64,000 nt of DNA from Cladocopium goreaui (taxonomy: Eukaryota; Sar; Dinophyceae; Suessiales; Symbiodiniaceae). Below are positions 36,501 through 48,500 of the stretch, piece after piece (the first letter of the stretch is position 1; every line of letters begins with the position of its first letter). Where the stretch lies: the NCBI GenBank assembly GCA_947184155.2, contig CAMXCT020000268.1, forward strand, positions 213,126-277,125, written 5' to 3'. The notes below the pieces were generated by a model. The model was not told the DNA's origin and searched no databases. It worked only from the letters and a program-made list of their open reading frames with translations. A program made the position numbers and the translations under genes.

Positions 36501-39500
36501 TTGCAGCATCTTCCGGTGCTGCATGGCCCAGGCCATCTGCCGACCACATCCAGCGACCTCCTGCGGAGCCAACGGGCCAAATAAATCAAGCGGCTGCCAT
36601 GAGACAAAACATGTGTATACAGATATGGCCATTTATCAGTTATAAGTACTTATAACCCAACAGCCCTGCTTCCGTTCTTCCACCATCAACGTTGCAAGAT
36701 GTATTATTTGCATACACCGAACAACTATTATCTCATGATTTCAGAAATCCCACCAGATACCAGATTTGTGATATAATAAATACTAATAAATTTATTGATA
36801 CCAGATACCAGTTATACGGTCTGAACTAACCCCATTTATAGAAGTATAATCCCATAGAAATAACCAGTTATGAAGTAGATACCACAGTTATGGCCATTTT
36901 TTTAATTATAACTGGTTATTTCTATGGGATTATACATTCTATAAATGAGGTTAGTTCAGTACTTATAACTTGTATTTTGGGCCATAACTGTAGAATCTCG
37001 GATGTTCAGAAATATTGAAAACATGAGGATTCTTGAAAAAATGTAAATATATTCTATAAAATTTTATCTACTCCAGGATGACTATATATATATATTTATA
37101 TATATATTTATATATATATATGTACTGTATATACATATATCATATATGGGTTTGTCTGAGAAATAGTGTAAACTAAATTTTACTGCCTTTTTCTTGACAA
37201 ACCCGAATATATATATATATATAATAATAACATATCATTATATACATTATATATATAATATACATATTATATACATATTATTGGTCTAAATTTCAAAATT
37301 GTCTAGATATTATAACTTGATGTAATCACAATTCTACGCGATGAATCAAATCTGAAACCGTCCATGAATGATATAGTTACCTGCATTTCAGGGTGAGTTT
37401 TTGGGCAATCGTGGATGACATATAAATGATATATGAAATGATATGCGCATGATCATTGGATTTGGGTAGCAGTATGGATAAAGATTCGGTCTCTGAAAAA
37501 TTGAGATGCCTACAAGTACCAACCAATAGGGCCTCAAATGACTCTGGTTTGTTCCTTTTCATGATCCAGCTCATGCTACATCAGCTCCCACAATCTAAAT
37601 GAAAGAATAAACAACATTAAACAACCATTGTGGTACCCTCATCTTTGCTTGTCACATTCCCAGATTTCCCAGCTCTCTTGCTTTGAATATCACCAAAATC
37701 GAGCAGAAAAACGCCACGGGATTCCACGGGATTCCTGGGATTCCACGGGTCGCACTGAGCCCCCGAACCAAGAAGCTGCGGGAAAGGGTCACCGTGTTGA
37801 ACGCATTCTGCTCCTGGTCGCATAGTGCCCCTTACCAGGTAAGACCGGGGCCTCCATCGAATGGATGGCTTTCCAGCCGAGGGATGCCTTGCCCGGTAGA
37901 AACGACTAAAAAACCTGTGATGTGCATCCAATTAGTGAGTGCTTAAGGATGTGTAGCATATTGTAACTAGGTACTGTATATATATATATATAGCTAGAAT
38001 TTGGTGATTCACCCGTGAGTTTGACACCCTCAGCGACTAAGGTGCACATCCACGATCATCCCAGACTTGGCAAACAAAAACAAAGGCCGTGGAGCAGTTT
38101 CTGCCCGACATCTCCCCGATGTCACATATTTTCACCATTTGTCGGTGTGGTTTCCGGCCAGGTACTAAGACAAATCCATAGTCTTGGAGCAGCTTGTCAT
38201 TGGAGAACTCGCCGTATGTGTTGAAGATCTCTACATCTGCAGCAAGGTCCTGAGACCAATCCGACCAATCCGACCAGTGTCGCAAGGTTCGTGAAGCACC
38301 TACGGGGTGGTAAACAAACAAAAAATAGAGGGTTCGTCCCTATCTACTGGATCCCAGTAATATATCCCATTATATACATGGTAGTTTAATCTAGTTCACT
38401 TATCCCAGAAACGCTAATAACCACTTGCGAGGACCGTGGGATGATCTGATCAAAAGTGAACTAGGGTTACAGTAACTAACTTGCAACAGGGCGGGAACAC
38501 CAAGTTCGTCTCCCTAGGCCCAACGTTTTGAGGGTGAAACAGGAGGTCCTTTTTTGGGTCGACAATTAGGTGCCTGGGAAAATGGATACGATTGACCTTT
38601 TTCCCGAGAGCGTCTGAGCGCAGGGTTCTTCCAATAGTGGGGGTCTGTAAAACATCTTCTCATCTTCACATCTTCTCATCTTCACATCTTCTCATCTTCA
38701 CATCTTCTCATCTTCACATCCTCTCATCTTCACATCTTCTCATCTTCACATCTTCTCATCTTCACATCTTCTCATCTTCACATCTTCTCACTTCTCACAC
38801 ATCTTCTCATCTTCTCACATCTTCTCACATCTTCTCACATTTCTCACTCTTCATCTTCACATCTTCACATCTTCTAATCTTCACATCTGCTCATCTTCAC
38901 ATCTTCTCACATCTTCTCACATCTTCTCACATCTTCTCACATCTTCTCACATCTTCTCACATCTTCTCACATCTTCTCACATCTTCTCATCTTTACATCT
39001 TCTCATCTCACACCTTCTCCTCTTGCCCTCTTGCCCTCTTGCCCTCTTGCCCTCTTGCCCTCTTGCCCTCTTGCCCTCTCCTTTTCTATTTCTTTCTTGA
39101 AGGCGGGAGCAGGGGCAGTGGCAACGAGACGGCAAGAAATGAGGTTCGATCGCCAAAAATGAAATGAGGTTCGATCGCCAAAAACTGAGGTAAAATTGCG
39201 ATTTCAACTTGTCCCGCGCAACCCTTTCGCACGAAATGATGTTCGATCGTCAAAAACTGAGGAAAAATTGCGATTTCAACTTGTCCCGCGCAACCCTTTC
39301 GCACGAAATGAGGTTCGATCATCAAAAACTGAGGTAAAATTGCGATTTCGTGTTTCCGGTGGACTGTTTCGCACGAAATGAGGTTCGATTGTCAAAAACT
39401 GAAGATTGCGATTTCAACTTGTCCCGCGCAACCCTTTCGCACGAAATGAGGTTCGATCGGCAAAAACTGAGGTAAAATTGCGATTTCAACTTGTCCCGCG

Positions 39501-42500
39501 CGACCCTTTCGCACGAAATGAGGTTCGATCGTCAAAAACTGAGGAAAAATTCCGATTTCAACTTGTCCCGCGCAACCCTTTCGCACGAAATGAGGTTCGA
39601 TCGTCAAAAACTGAGGTACAATTGCGATTTCGTGTTTCCGGTGGACTGTTTCGCACGAAATGAGGTTCGATTGTCAAAAACTGAAGTAAAATTGCGATTT
39701 CAACTTGTCCCGCGCAACCCTTTCGCACGAAATGAGGTTCGATCGGCAAAAACTGAGGTGAAATTGCGATTTCAACTTGTCCCGCGCGACCCTTTCGCAC
39801 GTCACTTTCGCACGAAATGAGGTTGGATCGCCAAGAACTGAGGTAAAATTGCGATGTGTGTAAAAGCGTCTGTGTGTAAAAGCGTCTGTGTGTAAAAGCG
39901 TCTGTGTGTAATAGCGTCTGTGTGTAAAAGCTTCTGTGTGTAAAAGCGTCTCTGTGTAAAAGTGTTTGTGTGTAAAACTGTTTGTGTGTAAACTTTTGCG
40001 TGTAAAAGCGTCTCTGTGTAATAGCGTCTGTGTGTAAAAGCTTCTGTGTGTAAAAGTGTCTGTGTGTAAAAGTGTTTGTGTGTAAAAATGTTTGTGTGTA
40101 AACGTGTTTGTGTAAATGTGTCTGCGTGTAAAAGTCTCTGGGTGTAAACGTGTCTGTGTGTAAAAGTAAAAGCGTCTGTGTGTAAAAGCGTCTGTGTGTG
40201 AAAGTGTCTGTGTGTAGGGGCATCGTTGTGTAAATAAGTCTGTGTGTGCAAATGCACTCAGAATGACCGAACTGTGCGGCCCGCAGATTTTCATTTGTGA
40301 AGACACTTCAAAATATCCAATCACTGCGCTCGCTTGCACGAGCCCTCGGCTGAACCTCTGTGTAAAAGCGTCTGCGTGTACAAGTGATTGTGTGTAAAAG
40401 CGCTTGTGTGTAAAGCCGTCTGTGTGTAAAAGCGTCTGTGTGTAAAAGTGTTTCTGCGTAAAAGTGTTTGTGTGTAAAAGCTTCTGTGTGTACAAGCGTC
40501 TGCGTGTAAAAGCGTCTGTGTGTAAAAAGTGTTTGTGTGTAAAAGTGTTTGTGTGTAAAAGTGCCTGTGTGTAAAAGCGTCTATGTGTAAAAGCTTCTGT
40601 GTGTCAAAGCGTTTGTGTGTAAAAGCAGCTCCTGTGTGTAAAAAGGTCTGTGTGTAAAAGTGTCTGTGTGTAAATGTGTCTGTGTGTAACAGTGTCCGTG
40701 TAAAAGCGTCTGTGTGTAAAAACATCTGTGTGTAAAAGCGTCTGTATGTAAAAGCTTCTGTGGGTAAAAGCTTTGTGTGTAATAGCCTCTGTGTAAAAGC
40801 TTCTGTGTGTAAAAGCTTCTGTGTGTAAAAGCTTTTGTGTGTAAAAGCGTCTGTGTGTAAAAGTGTTTGCGATGCAAACTATTGTCTTGCACTTCTCACT
40901 ATTTTGTCTTGCTACTCCTCTTCTCGACTGCCTATAACACATCTTTCATATATTGTTTGTAAAATTGTGTCTCCATACTAACAAGAGAAGACCCTGCTCC
41001 TCTACGCTCTCGGGCCATCCGTCGTCTAGTTCAAATTGAAGATTTACCACTGATGGGGTACCGTACTTTCAGATCAAGTTCCATTGCAAGGTACCCTCTG
41101 GTAATTTAACATAGCTATTGAAAATGACCATTTAATTTATAGTGGATTTTCCAATTGAAAATTGTGCTTTTCCATAGTTTTTTGTAAACGTTTACCAGAG
41201 GGTAACAGACCATTTGGACCCCTTCGCCACCCGCAGCATTTGGCCCAGCAGCCGTCAGGACGTAAATCATCAAATGTCCCGAAGGTCCTGTGCCAGACCT
41301 TTTGGCCTGCGCAGCTGCGCAGGGAACTGAAGAAGAATCCAGGCAGGTGACCTCACCAAATAAGGGTGTACATACCAAAAAACAAGTTATATAACATCGT
41401 AAGTATATATATATATTCTACATTATATATAATATATATATATATATATATTATACCGCCACAGGCAAGACCTAAAAGGCCGAGCAAAAAAATATATTAT
41501 TATATATATATATTATAGACATTATAATATAATATAATATAATATAATATAATATAATATAATAATATATATATATACATACATGAATTCGGCCCATGAA
41601 ATTAACATTTATTATAATTGCAACGCTCTTTTTACAGGGCGAATCTTCACCAGCTCAGCTCGTGGTCACCTTTGGGTGGGTTCCGCAGCTCCTACATCTC
41701 CAGATTATAGTGTCTAATGGTCGTAATAGATAGCAACAATAGTATACTATATTCTGGTATATTATGGCACAATAGTATGAAACACTATTATATTATATGG
41801 AACAATAGTATGGTATATTGCTGGAGATGGTATACCATTGGTAATATTAAAGAACAAAAACTAGATTATATCACAATCCCATACATATATAATACATAAC
41901 ACAAAATAACAATAATATGAATTTGTCGTCGTCATCATCATGACATCATGAGGGTTTGACCACTGCCTGGCTCCTTCCTGTCCTACCATGTCTGAGTTCA
42001 CATGACAAGCCTCGTTTCACCCTACCAATTTTTATAAATTTCCAAGAGGGGGTATAACTAGTTGATCCCCATTGTTTGTTGGTAGAACCCAAGGATTGAT
42101 GCTTCATCTTGTGAAAGATGGTGTGGAATCCCCGCTTTTGATGCTTAGAACATCTTGAAACTTATTATATGATTTGATAGTTGAATCCACATGTTCGATT
42201 GTGAAACCTGACATGTTTGGTAATGTTTGGTGCTTAAAGCCCAATTTCCATTGCCCTCTCACCATCACCACATCGCCACATCGCCTGATGAACTTCTGTG
42301 GTCTCAGCTAGCGCAATTTGCCTCAAGCTGCACCATTGCAGGGGGAGCTTGTGCGTAAAAACTCAAAATTTAGGACGCTTATAACAGTGATAACAGAGTT
42401 TGGTTGGTTTGGGTGCTCAAACTGATCATCAACTAAAACACTCAAAGTCAAAGTGAAAAGAAACATCTCAAGAGTATAGTAAAAGTCTATTATTTAATAT

Positions 42501-45500
42501 TACTATAAATATCAATCTCACAACTAGAAATACCCAATCTTCACTAAGTAGTATATCAAGTTCAAAAACCTCCAGCCGATGATCTTCTTTTGCAACTCAG
42601 TGGCATCGGTGGCACCTTCCCTTGCCACACGCCGAAGGCATCACGTGCTGCACCCCTCAGCTAGCGTCGTGGCGTCGTTGATGGGCTTCGATTGCAGCTA
42701 TGTGAAAACTGTCTGTTTAGATTAGTCTAACATGTATACATAGTATACTGGTTGGTGGTATACCTACCCCTCTGAAAAATATGAAAGCCAGCTGGGATGA
42801 TGACTTTCCAATATATGGACAAATAAAATTCATGTTCCAAACCACCAATCAGGTATACATAGTATATAATCTAAACATAGTTGCGATCATTGAGAATCAA
42901 AGGTGCCCCCCTTTCATGATGTGTGGGTTATTTTCCGGGCTTGTCAGCCGGTTGCCGCCCATGATGTTACTGGTTGGATGTTGCTTGAAATGGTCATGCA
43001 CATTTTGAGCAACACACTCAAGGCGGAGATTAGGGATCCCCAAAGAATGGAAAGATTGCATGAGTAAACAGAACACACCTGAAAGAAGTTCATTCTCCAG
43101 TACTACCAATGACCATAGACATTTCGGTATCCCAAGAGTCAAATTCCAAAGAACCCATGGTCAATCTTAGATATCCTGCATTTCTTCAAAAGCTGGTCAG
43201 TAGATATTCATCAAAATCGCAAGCTTCCAGTACTAAGTTGACCAGTTGACCACCTAAGCCTAAGTATACTTATAATCACAATAAACCCATACAAGCCCTA
43301 GTTTCTCTGGTTACAAACTACCGTCACCACCATAGCTCCCAGCTGGTGGCAACCAACATCCCTGGCACCGAGCCGCGTTGCGCCCCGCGGTTTTTTCGAA
43401 GCTTTCCCTGGACGTGACATGGCTCCGGGGAGCTTTTGTGATGTGCAGCAACCCTACAAGATAGATTCAGATAGATAGGACTTAGGACACTTTGAGAACT
43501 GAATTTACTGAATGATCTAGAGGAAAACATAATGCATGATCATAACCCATGATGAATTCCCATTCATGAGCTGAAACAAAACAAGTTTCAAAACATCTAT
43601 CATATCTATCTGCATAAATCACTCGTGTTGTTTCCCCAACCATGACTATGGAATGGGAGTTTGTTTGCCCGACTAAGCATCATCCCACTGACTGACATCG
43701 CAGTGACTTTGTTTTAATATCTATATATATATAATATATTTTTCCATATATACATAATTGGATAGAAGTGGATCATGATTAATCTATCTATCTATCTATC
43801 TATCTATATATATATATAAAATAATATATATATATATAATACAACAGGGTATCTTGTCATGACCGCCTTTGAACTGGTCATGTCCACCCCAGGCCTTAAA
43901 AAAAACTTGGGCTTGGACGATCTCTGAGGGGTCAACACTCATCCGGGCTTGACATTAGCCACTTCTTGTTGGCTACTTTGATCCCCCTTGTATAATATTG
44001 AAGACTCCCATTGTATGGTCCAAAATCTGAGAAAATTCGATACAAAACCATGATGAATTGGTTGGGAAACTCGAAAAAAAATACTTTACTTCGTGTGATC
44101 CCCACCATGACATTTATACATTTTGGCATTACTGGCAAATCTTCTGGCATTCTATCTGACATATTTATCTGGCATTCTTCTGGCATATCTTCTGGCATTC
44201 TACTTCTGGCATATGGCATATGTTCTGGCATATCTTCTGGCATTCCATCTGGCATTCTATCTGGCATATCTTCTGGCATATTATCTGGCAAATCTTCTGG
44301 CATTCTCTGGCATCTGGCAAACATTCTGGCACTTTATCTGGCATATCTTCTGGCATTCTAGCTGACATTCTATCTGGCATTCTATCTGGCATACCTTCTG
44401 GCATTCTATCTGGCATATCTTCTAACATTCTATCTGGCATATCTTCTGGCACTCTATGTGGCATATCTTTTGGCGTGGATACTCGCGGTTGAGGTCCGGC
44501 AGGGAACACTGGGCGTGGATGGTCGTGGTTGAGGTCCGGCAGGGAACACTGGGCGGGGATACTCGCGGTTGAGGTCCGGCAGGGAACACTGGGCGTGGAT
44601 GGTCGTGGTTGAGGTCCGGCAGGGAACACTGGGCGTGGATGGTCGTGGTTGAGGTCCGGCAGGGAACACTGGGCGTGGATGGTCGTGGTTGAGGTCCGGC
44701 AGGGAACACTGGGCGGGGATACTCGCGGTTGAGGTCCGGCAGGGAACACTGGGCGTGGATGGTCGTGGTTGAGGTCCGACAGCGAACACTGTGGATCGCG
44801 AGTCGCAGTTGAGCAGGAGGACGAGGAGGACAACGAGAGGAGGAGGAGGAGGAGGCGGAGGAGGAGGAGGAGGAGCAGGAGGAGGAGGAGGCAACTGACA
44901 TAAAATCTAACAACCCTCACCTGGCAGGTGGGGAACAATAGCCTTGGAACAAGACACTATCCAATCTGAAGATGTTTTTTTCCTACTTGGGGATTCCATG
45001 GTCCATTCTTTCGTCGCGCCACGGCCGCCACAGCTTGCCGCCTGAGACTTCTCGCACCGCTTCGCCCTTGGGCACCTTTTGGCAACGATGGTTGAAGACA
45101 TCCGCCAGAGGCACTAGCGCCTGGACGGAGCTTGGGTGCGCCTGGAAGTGGTGATATCAATATAACTGGGGTATATCCCATTGTATAAATATATATATAC
45201 TGTATACACTGTATATATATATATATACATATTGTATGTCTATACATTATTTCTACAGAGATAAATAAAACTAAAAATAATAATAATATAATCATAATAG
45301 TAATAATAATGATATACATATATACATGTTTTATTATATGTATAAGTATAAGATGTGATCTCTATATGTGAACATATGTATATATATATACATGAGGGTG
45401 AAATGTTAGCGTTATTACCCACTTAGTCATTGGGCACATCCAAATATTGTGCGTTTGAGCCACCCGAAAATCCGAAAACCATGGGATCGTCCATCTTAGT

Positions 45501-48500
45501 GCGCAGCCCACGGCCTCCAAATGGAAGTCGTCCACAGTGAATGCCTGGGAAGTACAGCTGGTCGCTTTGATTTGTGGCACTATCCACCTTGGGATGTGAC
45601 AATTTTCGAAAAGCGCTTCCAAAAAATGCAGATGTCATTCATTTGTCAACATGAACTATCCCTTATGCCTTATTATCCCTTTTTGGACAAGTACAAGGCA
45701 TTTTGGCGTTTGCCTCTTAAACCTCCCTGTCTTGTTTTGGATGCAATTCTTCCTCAAGCTTTGCCACACAAGTGAACCCCGTACGTACAGTCTAAACTTG
45801 AGAGGCTTAATGAAAACTGAAGGGCAAATGATACGAGATATGAACATGACACAGGAAAATGAGCATGTCAACTAAAAATTCTTTTTCAATAGCTATTGTT
45901 TCATGCTCATGCTAGTGTCAACATATTCAACTCCATGAAAATTCTGCATGTGTTTTCTCCTCTTGGCGCTGAATTTTCGACCGTAGATTCCCGCTTCATC
46001 CCACCCATCGTCGCCAAAGAGCTCGAGAACTCGCCAGTGTGGCCGCATGCAAATAATCTTCCATTTGGATGGAGACCTGAAAAAAAATACGGCCGCTGCT
46101 CCTGGAAGAATTTCAGCACAAAAAAGGCACAGAGAGAAACCACACAACAAAATTGCCCTTAGGGAATTTTCATTTCGTGATGTGTGACGGTGAAGTGTAG
46201 AGCCATTACACCTGGTTGGTGGTATACCTACCCCCTCTGAAAATATGAGTTCGTCAGTTGGCATGATTATTCCCAATATTAATGGAAAGTCATAATCCAT
46301 GTTCCAAACCACCAACCAGCCTGTTTTTTGCTGAGCGACACCCTTCAAGGCTGGTGCTCTATCCAGAATGTGTCGGAGTTCCGCAAATTCCTGGGCGGCC
46401 ATAGGCGGCCCACACATCGGAAATTTCACCATTTACCATCCAACTCTTAGGAAATAACACGAAAAAGGTCCTTGGTATTTTTTTATTTCCCTCCGACCCG
46501 GTCAGTCATCGGGGTTGGAAGATTAGTTTCCACTTAAAAAATGTGATTTTCAGGGTCTATGTTCATTTACCAGAGGGTAAAATGTTCATCATTACAGACT
46601 CAGTCGACTGTTGTTCACTGAAAACTCTCTGCAACCAGATCATTTTCGCCCTTCAGCGGAGCTTCTGCTTCCAGCTCCATCATCAGCTCCTTCACCTGAC
46701 GATAACCATCCAAGCATTGAGCACAAATGATGGCATGATGCTTACACTTACACAGCTTACACATGATTTCCCAACAATTGATTTGAAGAATTAACAACAA
46801 ATTTTCACCTGTATCACTGCTGTATCACATGAAAAAAAACACAAGCTTTTGCAAACCAACATATTTGATTTATATAATAGCAAAGTCTTACGTTCATTGT
46901 GGTCCCCGTAGAATATGCCATTTCCGCATATCACCCACAGGAGGCTTGGCACATCCTCAGGTGGGCTCTGGTGCCCAGGCATCCCAGGCGGCCACGGGGA
47001 ATTTAGAGATGCACCGGGTTAACCCCATTAAATAATAGTTATAATTAACCATGGCACTTATATATGGAATTAACTATGGTAGTTAAAATTAAATAGAGTT
47101 GTACCTGGCACAGACCATTCATAGTTAACCGAGTGATGAACCAACTTAGCTCTGGGGGCCCCACCTTGCATGGCAGGACGAGCCACTGGATACAGTGCAG
47201 CCATATGGAGATATTGGATAGACTCAATAAAAGGACTTACCAGCATAGGTGACAACGCATCGATATAGTACCAACATATCGTTCTGAATTATATATACAG
47301 GGTTTATGTAGATGTATGAGTCATTGTATGATTGTAGCAGTCTACATAAAAATAAATAAATAATAAATAATAAATAATAATAATAACAATTAATAATAAA
47401 AATATAATAATTATATAATAATAGTCAATAATAATAATATATATATATATATGTATATACACACATCATGATATAACCATGGCCAACTGGCCAACAGCCT
47501 GACAATCATTGCACCGAAGTAGAGCCATCCAACGCCCAACGCCCGCCCAAGCGACCGTGTCTTCCGCATCGGTGCCGCGCAGATTTTCGCGCAAGGTCGG
47601 GCTCCAGAGATACGGTAGCGACTCGTAGGGTCGGAGGAGCGACTGGAAGTATCCTGCCGTTGTTCAACCCGAGATATGGGCCACTGGCGGCCACAGGGGT
47701 GGTATAAAATTCTTTGAGAACTAGGTGTGGTAACATAAATAAAGCGAGGTTGATTTAGTGAGGTTATGTCTGTTTATGGTACGATATACCAACTGAAGCT
47801 AAGGAAGTGGGGCAACACCTTGCAGAAATAATCGAAAATGGAAGTCGATGAGTTGAGGGAGCTAGAGTTGTTGGAGGAAAAACATGGATAAAGCTGTGTG
47901 TTTACCTTCAAATATAGGAGTTTCCTGCAAATTCCTGTTTCAACATGTTTACTACATGGAATTGAACTTTAATTTGGGGAAAACGTCATGCCCTACGTGC
48001 AAAGAACAAAAGCTACAAAGGGCTACGTAGGTTTTATATGGTTTTATGAAGTAATTATGTATGTAGTTGAAATGTGGTTTGTCAGAAACCCTTGCCCCTC
48101 CCCACTTAAAATTCAGTGACGTTTACATGGTCAATTTCACAAAATGGACCCCCGCAACGCACGAGTTCTGAGAACACCATACAAAATCACAGCCACAGCC
48201 ACATTCAAACGTGACCAGATAATTACTGTGAATTGGTCTGAAAAACAAAGTCCAAAAAAACAGAGGTTTTATGTTATTGTTCCCTATTCAGAATTCTGAC
48301 AACAATTAATCATGTTGCCGGTTATACATGGTTATACTATCCATGTATATCCCCATTATATCACCAACAACATGGTTTTTGTTTTTTTTTACTGCCACTG
48401 CCCATCCAATACCCATGATATAAACTTTACATGTGCGATGATCACAAGTTCCATGTCAGGATGGCCAGGTGTGACCCAGTCCGATTTACTGTACATGTCC

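Noticed and set aside
36500..36600. Alternative reading of the SET C-terminal exons (RLIYLARWLRRRSLDVVG / RTAMMTWKEGW / EGRRRILRRTQLW)
   Set aside because: Also phase-consistent, but the chosen frame continues phase 0 from exon 38166-38249 and gives the expected R/K-rich helix. The alternative is not excluded.
38592..39167. 191-codon plus-strand frame (HIFSSSHLLIFTSS...)
   Set aside because: Translation of the CATCTTCTCATCTTCA repeat and the TTGCCCTC repeat.
39558..40495. 273- and 221-codon minus-strand frames (HTQTLLHTDAFTHRRF...)
   Set aside because: Produced by the 16-bp TGTGTGTAAAAGCGTC and 72-bp minisatellites. Only the unique island at 40268-40344 is kept.
44165..44938. 257-codon proline-rich frame over the 60-bp repeat
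   Set aside because: Open because the unit is divisible by three. It sits inside a SET-gene intron and has no splice sites tying it to exons.
45521..45775. 84-codon plus-strand frame (HYPPWDVTIFEKRFQKMQMS...)
   Set aside because: Looks somewhat protein-like but overlaps the minus-strand SET exon 45464-45544, which is supported by phase on both sides.
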